NCBI GenBank assembly: GCA_944472155.2
Contig: OX235279.1
Location: forward strand, 53,603,564 to 53,667,563
DNA length: 64,000 nt
Reading direction: 5' to 3'
DNA from: Trichobilharzia szidati
Lineage: Eukaryota > Platyhelminthes > Trematoda > Strigeidida > Schistosomatidae
Numbering within the stretch: the stretch's first letter is position 1; every line of letters begins with the position of its first letter. Below are positions 22,886-34,159 of the stretch, one piece after another. The translations under genes were made by a program, and so were the position numbers. A model generated the notes under the pieces. It had not been told where the DNA came from and did not search any database. It saw nothing but the letters and a program-made list of their open reading frames with translations.

Positions 22886-24354
22886 ACTAACAAGGTTTTT
22901 GAAGTTTCTAATCAAGCATGCATGTCATCTAATTTGCACCCGTGTGGAAACGCTGGAATTAATGAGGTTGAGCCGTGACATGTAGTGTCAGAATAGCCAT
23001 GTTAGATATCTCACTGGAAGCCGGTTCTCTGAAAACAAATGATTAGTGACTCGAAACAGTACAGACAAGCTGAAATTTCATACAGTAGAGAACAACTGAC
23101 GTAAATGAAGGCACTAACAAGCGTAAAGATGAATATAAAATAATGTAAAGACTGAATATATGCTTGGTCAGGTAGTAGATGCAGCAGGTTACGAAAGCAC
23201 AGAGATGAGGTGAGCTTTCTACAAGGTTGTCATCCCATATTCCAACAAGAGTGGGAAAAATGGACATCAACAACAGGTGATACCTGTCAAGCACTTGGAC
23301 TTATTAAAGAAACACGTTTCAAAAAGCAATTTGAGAAGCATGGTTTCTCGATAACTTTTCGTGAGATGTCTGGAATCGGTCTACGCTCCCCTCTGATCTA
23401 AGCTCAGCCTGAATCGATTTTGCAATTGTAGGCGACGTTGCGAAAGCGGTTTCTAGTCTTGAGCGAGGTAAAGGACCAGAGCTTAATGATACACCTTCAG
23501 GAGTGTTAAAGAGTAGTGGTGCTAAATAACTGACTTGATTGACGAAGGCACTATTTAGTTAGAGGGATTGTTCTATGAGACTCGTGAAAACCGTTGGCAG
23601 TCGCAGTAGGGAATATATCTGAGAGAATATTCTATGTTCATTAATCAGTGTTTAAAATTACATGAGTACAATGGACTGATATCAGTTAGAGAACCATTGA
23701 AAACCAGGGAGTACTGGACAGCTGCTGTTTCATCCTAGTTTGGGAATCATCGGCAGTACGCACCCACTGGGATTCGAACCCAGGACCTTCCGGTTACAAG
23801 GCAAGCTCGTATACCATTCAGCCACTGGGATTCGATTCAATGGCTCATGAATTCTAACTTCTACCAATTCGTGATTTTAGCGCGACCCCAACTATTGTCT
23901 AACTGATATCAGTCCGTGATCAACTCGTAAAACATAACTAATCCTTACAAATGAAACTATAGAAAATGAGTACAATGGTTAACACTTTTCATCAGAAACG
24001 CCCTTAACAAATTTCAAAAGACTGATTGCTGAACAAAGAATATCCTCTCGAATGAAGGAATTCGGGTTGTTAAAAACATTAATGTTTAAATAACATCGAA
24101 TTATTAATATCACTAGGCGACATTTCAATAGCATCTGTAAGCGTGATAATATGCATTAACATAACACTGCATATCAGGCAATTAGGAAAAAAAATATTAT
24201 GGAGTTCATGAGTTCATAGGCTCCATAGAAAGTAAGGGCATTAGAAGGGGATGGACCTGTTTCTTCTGCACACATAGCACCGGAACGCAATAGCCTCTGC
24301 TGTTTGGAGTCTTTGCTACCTGCATGCTTTCGACAATTTATGTGGTACCCGATA
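22886..24354 (+). repeat. repeat A, + copy carrying a SINE
   Basis: Full-length relative of 3559-4733 with edges ACTAACAAGG and CCCGATA. Without the 23675-23965 SINE and its duplicated target it is about the same length as the minus copy. The two small ORFs (23043-23294 and 23210-23401) are conserved with few changes but overlap in opposite strands, so at most one could be coding. Confidence 0.75.
23675..23965 (-). mobile_element. tRNA-related SINE (291 bp) with exact 13-bp target duplication
   Basis: It is flanked by ATGAGTACAATGG at 23662-23674 and 23966-23978. The repeat A copy at 3559-4733 has this site once, so the insertion is proven by an empty site. On the minus strand there is a tRNA-like core, with an A-box-like TGGCTGAATGGTA near 23815-23827 and a B box GGTTCGAATCC near 23770-23780. 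The two flanks of the core carry ACTGATATCAGTTAGA (23675-23690) and its exact reverse complement (23898-23913), an inverted repeat unusual for a SINE. The end near 23965 is A-rich on the + strand, so the direction of retroposition is open. Confidence 0.8.
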
Positions 24355-24477
24355 CATCAGAAAAAAGCATTCTACAATGCAGTCTTTGCCGTCACTTGGG
24401 ACGAGTTGGTCTAATATCGACCTGCCCATTCTTTTCACTATACCCTTATTACGCCACACTGTAACATTGAAATATTA

Positions 24478-26967
24478 TGTGTTAATCAATCACATTTGAA
24501 GTGGGAAGCTGTTTGATCAAATACTATTGCCAAGTAATTACGGCCATGTCAAGTTAGAAAATGGTTATCCAACATTCCACTCAATGTCAAGTCAGTCTGG
24601 AGACACCATATTATTTCCAGTTGTAAAGCCATACTCTGCTGTCACAAATTTGATTTATTGCAGTATTGCATATAAGTGCTCTCTTGTTTTCTATTTATTT
24701 CTGAAACGGTCTTAGAGTTTCACGAGACTCGGTATCAACACCGACTACTGGGTCCCTTCGAACATTGCCGAATGATCTTCGTTTCGCACCGTTGTCGCTC
24801 TCATGGAAGTCGAGGTATCTCTGGCTGATCATCCAGTATGCATGTATGTATCGAGTTGAAGGTTGTTAAATTTATTTTTTGAAAATTACTCTGGCTCCTC
24901 TATAACTGGTGATTTTGAATATAATAACCCTCTACAACCATCTCGTTTGCCTTAATTACTTATAAATCCAAATTCTAATTTGTACGTATGTATTCATCTG
25001 TGATCAATACAAACTTTCATTGTCCCTGTGGTTTTCTGGTTTCCTCATTCAATGTAAAAGCAATCAATATAATAAAAGGATTCAGCTCGTGTTTCTAATT
25101 GCAGTTTTATTGAAGACGAGGAAATGGAGTTTTGTAACACAATCTGATAAATTCGCCTGAATATTATAGTCCCTATGTAGGTGTAGGTAGTTCGTTTATT
25201 CCGAGTTTGATTACGGTTGGATGTCGCTTAGAGAATCATTGAAAGCAGGGAGTGAGTGCTGAACAGCCATTTCATCCTAGTTTGTGACTGCTTAGCAGTA
25301 CACAGCCACACCGGTTCGTACTTATGTGCAGTACAAGAGTAATTTAGTTCAATGTCTCTACCATAGAATAAGATGCGTGACTGCATTGGTGGAGCAAAAG
25401 AGACGTTAAGACAGCATATAACTAGGAGGAATTTATCAAATATAAGGCAGGATTCAATGAGTAAGTAGAAGCGTTAGCTACGAGGGCAGTTCGATGTCGA
25501 CATACCTGATCAAGCTGTATGCTGAACAGATCAATTCACAATGTATTAATAATTACTGCATCAACGTGAATAAGAATTTATCTGTCCCTGTGTAAGTAGG
25601 GGTGCGGTGGGGAGAAGTACTGATTCAGCTTGAGAGAGTTAGGAGTAAGTAGGTCAATACACAGTGCGCCGTCAATCCATTCAGTGAACAGTGACTATAG
25701 GATGAAAATACAAGAAGAATTTGCGGTAATATACTGAATACCGAGCATTCTGTCTAAAACACTCATTCATATCTAAGTGCATGCGAATTAGTACGAGTAA
25801 GCCTAACTTGTAATTGCGACAAGGTATGTTCAGCCTTTATTTCTACATTAGCGATTATAGACTTTTTCATCACCTGACATTTTAATGCTGTATTACGTCC
25901 TTCTACACCTTAAGAACATTGCAAACTTGACTGATGGAAATCAGTCAGCACTTAGGACTACACAACAACACATTCTAAATCCCAGTGATCAATTAATGTA
26001 AACAATAACAGCATTCTTTCTCAGCTCTTCTTCATAGTCTCTTTCAAAAAGTCTAGGTAGCATTATACCAGTATAATTATTTGACGCTCTTTGAACATTC
26101 ACATTACCTCATTCCAATGATTACAACTGACTCTTTGAAATCTGTGGTTTTGTTGCTTATATCAGTCCGTGATGAACTCGTGAGAAGATTATAAATTCAT
26201 TTTGTGTCATATCCTAAATTGCAGGTATGTGAATCACTGACAAAATTAACTATCTATAATTTCCCCCTTTGAACTCAACCACATAAGATCCCATCTACCA
26301 TATTACTGTTTCTTACATAACCGCAAATTCTCATCTATGAAATTAATCATGGGTTTCTAACGCTTCAACAAAGTAGAGAAAAGAAAGAAAGCTAAAATAA
26401 AGGGGGCAGGCATTGAGGAGAAAGAATATTGACGATTTGATGAATCTGGGGCATCATTAGGAGTGAATGCATCTGAGCTGTTGAGAATGATTTCGAGTCA
26501 TACTACCAACACTCTCAAGTCATGGGTTACGGACATCTCCAGGAGCCCAGTCACGCAGTCTCTACCCTACTCACTATGTGGCTCAAACCAAAAGTCAAAA
26601 ACGTCGAGAATTGGTGCATGTCTCGACCTGAGTAATAGTTTTATTTGATATAAACACATTAAGGACATGACTATGAGAAGTAAGTTTCATTGCAAACGTC
26701 ATCACTAGATGGGTGACATTGGGTGTGATGAAGTTATTCTACTATAGTATTAGTCTTGCACCCAAGTCTTTTAAAGTGCTGTGATCATATCGCTCACTTA
26801 CAAAGATCTACAGTAATTATCTCTATTAGATCGAATGACACTCATTTTTATAACTGCTACTGTTTCCATATTGCTACATCAATTCAAATGATAAGCAGCT
26901 ATAACAAAGTTCTTTGGTAGTATTATACATCGATTGCTAGCAGAAGGACAACTTGTTTCTTGGTTGA
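24478..26967 (+). repeat. repeat B, uninterrupted + copy
   Basis: Continuous counterpart of the split minus copy at 13877-17905. Near 25205-25320 it has a diverged SINE-like body (shares CATTTCATCCTAGTTTG with the SINE at 23675). Near 26157-26190 a short extra piece, ATATCAGTCCGTGATGAACT, resembles the right end of that SINE and is absent from the other copy. No protein motif was found. Confidence 0.7.
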
Positions 26968-27220
26968 AATATGTTATTTTTATGTGTAATTGCATTTATC
27001 AATGACCGAGTTGCAGGGAACAAAACAACACGGATTAGCTAGGATTTGTATTTGGCAGAATTACTTGTAATTTACACAATAAATGTTAACAAACAGTACG
27101 TATTTGAACAACACAGTAATAGAAATTATCAATCACCACATCCACCATATGTCGAATGTTTCCTTGCATGTTTATGACGAGTTCTCAGATCACTTCCATG
27201 TTGCCTCTATTTATATAAGA
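26968..27220. other. unassigned intergenic
   Basis: Short AT-rich stretch between repeat B and the Gypsy-like remnant. It may be 5' sequence of the latter. Confidence 0.35.
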
Positions 27221-27906
27221 GAGTGTTAAGTTCAACAAACTTGTTCGTGCCCCCAACTAAAAGATTCGAGACTTTATTCTCCAGCTTCAGAGTGCAAATT
27301 AGGGGATCAGCTGCATACTCAACTACGTGTTCGTCTAACTGCTGGGATCAATATCCCAAAGCTAATGAAAGAGTTGATTCAGATTCCTTCCTGCACCTTT
27401 CCAAGTGCGAAGGATTTAGATACTACATATTTACCCTTAAGATGTCAACAGTGAATACCCAGCTCCCACTAGTTCAGTGTGTGATTTGATGTTGTCCAAA
27501 ACTGATAATAAAAGTGTTCGTAAAAGCAAATCCAAACTGTCATCCACATGTGATATATTGCAGATAGAGAGCAAAACTATCAAACCGTGTTTTCAATGTG
27601 GAAAGAATTATCTATGAAGCACTCACCGTTTTCGGGGTGCTAAGTGCCATAAATGTGGTAAAATCGGGAACATAAAGTCTGCTACTCAAGATTCTTCTAA
27701 TTTGTCTGGTAAAATGCGATCAATGTCTCCTCTAACTTTTCACAATACTCAATTTCACCTAACGAAAACCTTCACTACAAGTTCAGGCCAGTTTCACTCT
27801 TTTATAATTGATACTGTGAGTGCCGAGTCTATAATTTCTAAGGAAGATTTACTACCTCTATATAAGCATGTCCAAGTTAACCCCATTACTAGTTCAATTA
27901 CAGGCA
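27221..27906 (+). pseudogene. Ty3/Gypsy-like gag-protease remnant, left part
   Basis: Broken + strand frames contain two zinc-knuckle-like segments near 27590-27670 ('CFQCGKNYL' and 'AKCHKCGKIGNIKS') and then an aspartic-protease segment, 'FIIDTVSAESIISKEDLLPL', near 27805-27860 (the family's D-T-G reads D-T-V here). It runs up to the RTE insertion point and continues at 35156. Stops in the gag part show it is dead. Confidence 0.7.
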
Positions 27907-29225
27907 TTATTATTATTGTTTCCTTTAATTCCCAGAGGAACATAGGGTTTCAGCCGTGTGTCTCCATTTCGTTCGGTTCTCTGCTAGAGTCTTCACCTGG
28001 CTCCAAGTCTGTCCACACGTTTTCGTCTCCTCTTCACATGACCTCCTCCAAGTCACCCTTGGACGACCAACTCGCCGCTTCCCTTTCGGGTTCCACTCGA
28101 GCAATGGCTTGCCTAGTGATGTCACTTGATGGTTTCCTTAGAGTATGGCCAATCCATCTCCATTTCTTCCTGTCTATTTGTTGCACAATCGGTTCCTGGT
28201 TGGTTCGCTCCCACAGATCCCTGTTGCTGATCTTTTCTGGCCATCTGATCTTGAGTATTGAGCGAAGACAACTGTTGATGAAGGTCTGTAGTTTGTTTGA
28301 GATGCTCTTTATGACGCGCAGTGTAAGTTTCTGATCCGCATAGTAGCACTGACTTCACGTTGGAGTTGAAAATCAGGATGTTATTTTTCATACTGAGTGC
28401 TGTTGACCTCCACACAGACTTGAGAGTAGTGAAAGCTTGTCTTGCTTTTCCGGTTCTTGCATTGATATCCTCGTCAGTTCCGCCTGTAGTTGAAACGATG
28501 CTTCTTAAGTCTATAGGTAAAGGAGGTTGATTCTTTCAGGTTCCTCCCATTTATGCTGATTGTTATCTGTTGTTGGTGTTGCCCAGGAATCTTCATCATC
28601 TCTGTTTTCTCTATGTTCACCTGAACTAATTCCTGTCTTTGATGCTTCTTCTGCCAACTTGTTGCTTTTCACTTGCATATCTTCCAGTTTGTGGGAAATC
28701 AGACATATATCATCGGTGAAGTCCAGATCCCCCAAGTTTTTTGTGTGAGTCCATTTTATGACTGTTTCCTCATTGCCCGCTGTATGTCGCATTGTCCAGT
28801 CTACTGCAATCAGGAAAATCATTGGCGATAGTAGGCAGCCAGCCAGCTTGTCTTACTCCTGTTCTCACTTCGAAGGATTCCGTAAGTTTCCCGTTTTGGA
28901 TTACTTGGCATGCAGCATTGTCGTACAGCTGTTGTATTGAGTGGATAATTGTTGGTAGCACGCCATAGTAGCGAAGTAGTTACCAAATCACTTCTCGATC
29001 GACACTGTCTGTCGAAGGCCTTTTCAAAGTCGATGAAGTTGAGATAGAGAGGTGACTGCCATTCCAAGCTTTGTTCTATGATGATCCGTAGTGTGGCGAT
29101 TTGATCAATACATGACTTGTTCCTCCTGAATCCAGCCTGTTTCGGTCGAAGTTTTCGTCGAGGTTGGCCTGTTTGACTCTCTCCAGGATGATGCGGCTTA
29201 GTATTTTGCTTGGGATGGACAGGAG

Positions 29226-29577
29226 TTTAGGGGGCTGTAAATATCGACGTTCGCGAGTTGTACGGATTATACTAACGCAAGATCTTATACCAACAACTTC
29301 TATAGTGTTCGTTCTTCGAGTACCAAATGGTAAAGCAAAAGACCAGATTTTGTCGTCCAAAGTACGTAGTATATCTCGGGACAAAATCGCGGGTAGAGGT
29401 GAATGCTTAGCTAGCTAGTAATCGTGCACGCACGTGACACGACGGAGCACCAAATGGCGGGGATGCTTGACCGTAAGCCTTCAGCTAAACAAGTCGACTT
29501 AAACAGTGATGGTTAGCATCCAATATTGAGTGATGATTGCTGTGGTTAATAATTTTGGGGAATTATTTACCGCTACA
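29226..29577 (-). repeat. 3' LTR of the nested element
   Basis: In element orientation it starts TGTAGCGGTAAATAATTCC and ends near CTAAA at 29226. It matches 32198-32553 apart from a few substitutions and the last ~25 bases. Confidence 0.9.
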
Positions 29578-29594
29578 GCTCACTCCCCCCCCTA
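29578..29594 (-). other. polypurine tract
   Basis: On the minus strand the sequence just before the 3' LTR reads TAGGGGGGGGAGTGAGC, a purine run expected to prime plus-strand DNA synthesis. Confidence 0.75.
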
Positions 29595-30030
29595 GTGGGT
29601 TTGTGAGGACCCTAAGACATGACCAGCCGGAAGTAAAAAAATCTCGATGGTTCCCTGATGGGTGAAAAAAATCTTCCGAGCGGCTTGATGGAGAGCCTGC
29701 TGGTCTGTCTGCCTATGCTAATAGGGTGTCTGTACATAGCTTCCTCAGTGTTGTTCGTTGGATCCCGTGCTTCGTTTGTTTCCTGTCCAGTGCCCGTTGC
29801 ACCTGGAAAAGAAAACAAGAATGCTGAGAACCTTGTCAAGAAAAATGTACCAAATAAGCGTTTTTTTACAAAAAAAATATGACATGCATCTACTATACAG
29901 TAAAATAATGTAAAGTTCAAAATATCGGGAAAATATATATATCTTATATAATTTTATGTACGGTTATAGGAAAAATATCATTTACTTGTGTCAAATGATG
30001 CAACATAAAAAAAATTGATGTGTCACTCAG

Positions 30031-31215
30031 TTATGTGAAATAGGTGTGAAGGTATTCTGGGAATCTAACGTGACGTCCAGAACGCGTTTTTTTAGAGTGA
30101 TCGACCGAAGTAGCCAGTGGGCGAATGCCCTGACAGTCAATAGTGTGACTCAGAAAATCGAGTGAGTCAACGCCTATCTGACACTTCTGTATATTGATGG
30201 TAACACCATGTTGGCGTAACCTTTCAAATGCCAAGTCCAAGTGTCTAAGGTGAGTTTCCTTATCTGGACTGGCAATGAGGCAGTCGTCTAAGTATGCGTA
30301 TACAAAGTCGAGACCGCGAAATACTTCGTTGATGAAGCGTTGGAATGTTTGGGCCGCATTCCGGAGGCCGAATGGCATACGTAGGAATTCGAAAAGTCCG
30401 AAAGGCGTGATGATAGCCGTTTTCGGAATATCTTCCGTTGCCATCGGGATTTGGTTATATGCTTTAACCAAGTCGATTTTGGAGAATATAGATGCTCCAG
30501 ATAACGTTGCCGTCAAGTCGTGTATGTGAGGCAAAGGGTAGCAATCAGGAGTTGTTTTGGCGTTCACTCGCCGGTAATCACCAGTGGGTCGCCAATCGCT
30601 GCTATCCTTTTTCGGTACCATATGCAACGGGGATGCCCATGGACTATTCGATGGCCGAATGATGCCAAGGGTGAGCATATGGTCGAATTCGTTTCTGGCA
30701 ATTCTCAGTTTATCAGGGGCCAGTCGTCGTGCTTTAGATGTCACGGGCTGTCCTGAGGTTATGATGTGGTGCATAACATTGCTGGTTATACACGGGAGGT
30801 CGTTAGATGGGCAATTCAGTTCCGGATATTTGTCAACAATCGGTTGAAAAGTTGGATCGAGGACTGCTTTCATCTTAACGAGTGACAAGCTGGGGCCTAC
30901 ATAAGTTATGCCTTTGATAGACAAACTAGTAGTGTTGTCAATTAATCGTTTACGGCGGACGTCTACGAGCAAATCATGATGATTAAGTAGGTCCGTGCCA
31001 ATGATGGGCATTGTGACGTCGGCGATTAGGAAAATCCACTGAATAGGTTTGCGTAAACCTACGTTCAGATAGACGTATTTCCGACCATAGGTTGCAATTG
31101 GTTTTCCATTTGCAGCCTGTAGGTTGAAGTTAGGATCCTTCTGTCGATCTGCTGCTGTAGCAGGAAGGACGCTGACTTCGGCACCTGTGTCGACTAGATA
31201 TCTAGTCTGGCTCAT
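30031..31215 (-). CDS. truncated pol: protease and partial reverse transcriptase
   Basis: Open frame of 394 codons from an internal ATG. The frame stays open upstream past the gag stop in the -1 phase, so the real product is probably a Gag-Pol fusion. The protease active site is D-T-G-A at residues 9-12. The RT has '[19 protein letters not shown]', '[14 protein letters not shown]', '[19 protein letters not shown]' and the catalytic Y-L-D-D near residue 305. Shortly after '[20 protein letters not shown]' the frame jumps to '[16 protein letters not shown]' and stops. This looks like the natural C-terminus of the full polyprotein, so an in-frame deletion has removed RNase H and integrase. Confidence 0.9.
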   Translation of the reverse strand: MSQTRYLVDTGAEVSVLPATAADRQKDPNFNLQAANGKPIATYGRKYVYLNVGLRKPIQWIFLIADVTMPIIGTDLLNHHDLLVDVRRKRLIDNTTSLSIKGITYVGPSLSLVKMKAVLDPTFQPIVDKYPELNCPSNDLPCITSNVMHHIITSGQPVTSKARRLAPDKLRIARNEFDHMLTLGIIRPSNSPWASPLHMVPKKDSSDWRPTGDYRRVNAKTTPDCYPLPHIHDLTATLSGASIFSKIDLVKAYNQIPMATEDIPKTAIITPFGLFEFLRMPFGLRNAAQTFQRFINEVFRGLDFVYAYLDDCLIASPDKETHLRHLDLAFERLRQHGVTINIQKCQIGVDSLDFLSHTIDCQGIRPLATSVDHSKKTRSGRHVRFPEYLHTYFT

Positions 31216-31248
31216 TACATCATGGATGTAAAGTAAGCGGCTATTGCC

Positions 31249-31293
31249 ACCGGCGACGGTTGCCGCTAACGCGTGCCGGCGGGATAGTTTCCC
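31249..31293 (-). promoter_or_regulatory. -1 ribosomal frameshift signal between gag and pol
   Basis: On the minus strand the heptamer GGGAAAC (31287-31293) lies in the gag zero frame as G-GGA-AAC, the X-XXY-YYZ form. After a 6-nt spacer (31281-31286), GCCGGC (31275-31280) can pair with GCCGGT (31249-31254), enclosing the gag stop codon at 31266-31268 in a 20-nt loop. The -1 frame is open from the heptamer into pol. Confidence 0.75.
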
Positions 31294-32129
31294 ACAGACT
31301 TGGAGGCTTTGCCGAAATCACAAGGTTTTCGACAACATTTCGCTTCCTTGCCATAGGTATTGTGGTACCAACACCAGTCAGGATTTCTGAGAGAACGTGT
31401 GTTGGACTTAGATCGTCCACGTGCGTTTTGCCGTTGAGGGGATCTAGAACGACGGTTTGAGGAATTACTAGGCTTGTTTGACCTAAACATCTGCTGGACG
31501 GAGTTGATTAACTCTATCATTGCAGCATCCTTCTTCGAAGTCTGTTCGGTAACAGAGTATACTTCGGTAACTGGCCGTTTGGTTATCTCTAGAATTCTAT
31601 CTGCAGAGACAGCTAAATCATCTATGAGAACACCCTGAAGTGTCACAAGTACAGTCAGAACTGACTGTGGCAGTTTGGATAAAAATAGTTCTCTAAACAG
31701 TCCTTCATCGAACTGACTTTGGCCAATGATCTCTTTCATTCTTGCCAGCATGCTCACGGCTGACTGATCTCCTAACTCGATGTTACGAAATAACTCATCA
31801 AGACGTTGTCGATCTGTGAGAACGTTTCTCTTGAGAATGGATGCTTTTAGTAACTCGTACGAGTTACTTACCGACATCTGCAGAGTTACGCACCTGCTGA
31901 ATTCCCGCGGTAGGGCGTGAATAACTGCAAGGAACTGTGAACGTTGATCAGTTATGCCATGTTCACAAAAATCGGACTCAGCAATCTGAAACCAAGTTTC
32001 AGCATTATCGGGCCAATATGGTACTAGCTGGATTGTTTTGGCGGCTGAGCGAATCTGAATAACCTTGGGGCTAGGATCACTCATGACGAAAAGTATGCCG
32101 CTAACAATATAGTACAAGAGTAAACACAA
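31266..32129 (-). CDS. gag protein of the nested LTR retrotransposon
   Basis: Intact 287-codon frame. The N-terminal part is the capsid-like region ('[20 protein letters not shown]' at about residues 40-60, a W-x-x-x-A-E-x-x-F-x-x-x-E motif seen in CsRn1-type gags). The C-terminal part is basic and has the Cys/His motif [18 protein letters not shown] around residue 253-270. This motif replaces the usual CCHC knuckle in this clade. It would assemble the particle and bind RNA. The last codons overlap a -1 frameshift signal leading to pol. The frame is free of stops, unlike all neighbouring LINE sequences. Confidence 0.9.
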   Translation of the reverse strand: MCLLLYYIVSGILFVMSDPSPKVIQIRSAAKTIQLVPYWPDNAETWFQIAESDFCEHGITDQRSQFLAVIHALPREFSRCVTLQMSVSNSYELLKASILKRNVLTDRQRLDELFRNIELGDQSAVSMLARMKEIIGQSQFDEGLFRELFLSKLPQSVLTVLVTLQGVLIDDLAVSADRILEITKRPVTEVYSVTEQTSKKDAAMIELINSVQQMFRSNKPSNSSNRRSRSPQRQNARGRSKSNTRSLRNPDWCWYHNTYGKEAKCCRKPCDFGKASKSVGNYPAGTR

Positions 32130-32179
32130 AAAGGAACGAACTCACAGGGTTTATCTGCGTGTAAATTGAAGATGTAGTT

Positions 32180-32196
32180 CGTGGTTGGGCTCACCA
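32180..32196 (-). other. primer-binding site, tRNA-Trp-like
   Basis: The minus strand reads TGGTGAGCCCAACCACG one base after the 5' LTR. It resembles the complement of a tRNA-Trp 3' end (TGGTGACCCCGACGTG), the primer used by CsRn1-clade elements. Mismatches leave some doubt. Confidence 0.6.
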
Positions 32197-32197
32197 G

Positions 32198-32553
32198 TTT
32201 AGATGGTTGCCTGTAGGTATCGATGATCGCGAGTTGTACTGATTATACTAACGCAAGATCTTATACCAACAACTTCTATAGTGTTCGTTCTTCGAGTACC
32301 AAATGGTAAAGCAAAAGACCAGATTTTGTCATCCAAAGTACGTAGTATATTTCGGGACAAAATCGCGGGTAGAGGTGAATGCTTAGCTAGCTAGTAATCG
32401 TGCACGCACGTGACACGACGGAGCACCAAATGGCCGGGATGCTTGACCGTAAGCCTTCAGCTAAACAAGTCGACTTAAACAGTGATGGTCAGCATCCAAT
32501 ATTGAGTGATGATTGCTGTGGTTAATAATTTTGGGGAATTATTTAGCGCTACA
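32198..32553 (-). repeat. 5' LTR of the nested element
   Basis: Partner of 29226-29577. It ends directly at the primer-binding site. It carries GTAGCGCT in place of GTAGCGGT at its start. Confidence 0.9.
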
Positions 32554-33693
32554 GGAGCATAATTCCGCGTCAGTTCTTGCATTGACTTAAATCTCCTTTC
32601 TTTGGCAGTTTGAATAAGTATCCTTTCTTCCAATCCTCGGGTGCCTTTCCCTCTTTCCACACCTTCTCCAGTAATGGCGTCATCAAGTCCGCTATTCTCT
32701 CTGGGTTCATGTTCAATGCTTCTGTTGGGATTCCATCTGGTCCTGCTGCTTTTTCAGCTTTTAGCATCTTGGTTGCCTTCAGGACTTCTGATTTCGTCAG
32801 GGGATTGATGTTCTGTGGTAGTTCAGCTTCCGTTGTTGGTATTGTTGGGTGCGTTGTAGAAGGTGGTCGATTTAGAAGTCTTTTGAAGTGTTCAGCCCAG
32901 TGTTTTCTTTGCTCCACTTCTTCGGTGATTGACTTTCCATTGTCATCCTTTACTGGCTTAATTTGTGTCGAACTTTTGCCCGATAGGTATCTAGTTGTTT
33001 AGTAGTGTTGCGAGGTCTCCTTTGCCTGCAGCTTGTTCTGCTTCGCTTGCCATGGCTTCATAATATTTTCTTTTGTCTTCCCTGGCACTCTTCTTTACTC
33101 TTTTGTTCAGTGTCTTGTAGCTTGCATTCAACTCCTGTTTTTGTTGCTCGTCGGTGCACTGGAGAATCTTTTGTTTCACCATTCTTCTCTATTCTATTAG
33201 ATTCCAAGTGTCCATAGTGAGTCACAGTTTGTCCTGTCTCTTCTTTCTGCCCAGAATTTCCATGCAGGTTTGACTCCACACCGCTTTCAGGTTGTCCCAG
33301 TGCTTTTCGACGCTGACCTCTTCACCAGTGTTGATTTGTGTCTCGGCTTTTCTTTTATGCTTGGAGTGAAGATATCCTTTGTATCCTGGTCCCTCAGTTT
33401 TTGAGTGTTCAACTTGGCTTGTGGTCTATCTGCAGCTCCTGCTTCTCCGAACGCTTTTAGTTTGATTTGGACTGTCCCTTGTACGAGGTAGTGGTCTGAG
33501 CCAACGTCTGCTCCTCTTCTTACTTTTGTGTCCAGTAGGCTGCGCCTCCACTTCCTTGAGATTGAGATGAATTCAATTTGGCTTTTGGTTCGCCCATCTG
33601 GTGACACCCATGTAGCCTTGTGGATATCCTTGTGTTTGTATACGTTGCCACCAATCACTAGTTCATTGAAGGCGCAGAAGTCGGCGAAGAGTT

Positions 33694-34159
33694 TGTTGTG
33701 GTGGACCTTTTACTCTGTTAGCTTAGTAACCCAAATTCAAATAGAAAACAAAATACCAAATCAATTGAGTTTACGGGAAGAATATATTAGAGTTTTGTTA
33801 CTTGGGTTTACAAAGATCCAAATTCCACAATAAACGTAATGGATTCCAGAAGTGCTGCGGGAAGACTGCTCCAGTTCTAATTCTCCAGTGTTGACATTGC
33901 GGAGGTCGACCAAAGTGCGTAGGAAGAGACTACGGTGATCCTGCAAAAATTTGAGATAGAAAGCAGGTTGTTATAATTGATCGACGGCAGTTAAGATGGT
34001 GGAGAAGACGGAGAGTCGAAGGGAGAATTATATATATATTTTCAAAACTCGAGGGAAGTTCAAAGTACAGAGTTTTTGGTTAAAACAAAGTAGTGTACAA
34101 TATGTTCATTTTTTACATAATAGTAAAATTTGGATAAGTCTATTTTTGAGGACTCCACA
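33694..34159. mobile_element. 466-bp solo LTR of a second LTR family
   Basis: It interrupts the endonuclease part of the RTE element. The ends are TGTTGTGGTGGACC and GGACTCCACA (TG...CA with short inverted termini). AGTT flanks both sides (33690-33693 and 34160-34163), and the related RTE copy at 46015-46060 shows the uninterrupted site GAAGAGTTCACCG. AATAAA at 33828-33833 on the + strand might be its polyadenylation signal, which would make + the sense strand. No internal region is present. Confidence 0.75.

Larger units (their letters stand above)
29226..32553 (-). mobile_element. CsRn1-like Ty3/Gypsy LTR retrotransposon, internally deleted (3328 bp)
   Basis: Two LTRs of about 352 and 356 bp enclose gag, protease and part of RT on the minus strand. 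GGAG flanks both ends (29222-29225 and 32554-32557), a 4-bp target duplication in the surrounding RTE element. The primer-binding site after the 5' LTR resembles the 3' end of tRNA-Trp, as reported for CsRn1-type elements. A purine tract precedes the 3' LTR. RNase H and integrase are missing, so it cannot move by itself. The LTRs differ at only a few positions, which points to recent insertion, probably with trans-supplied enzymes. Confidence 0.9.

Noticed and set aside
23745..23835. Functional tRNA gene on the minus strand
   Set aside because: It is the tRNA-like part of the SINE at 23675-23965 and is embedded in an insertion flanked by 13-bp direct repeats.
23880..23940. Possible hammerhead ribozyme in the SINE (schistosome SINEs are known to carry one)
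   Set aside because: The core C-U-G-A-U-G-A followed by a stem and G-A-A-A is not present on either strand; only a loosely similar CTGATATCAGTCCGTGATC occurs.
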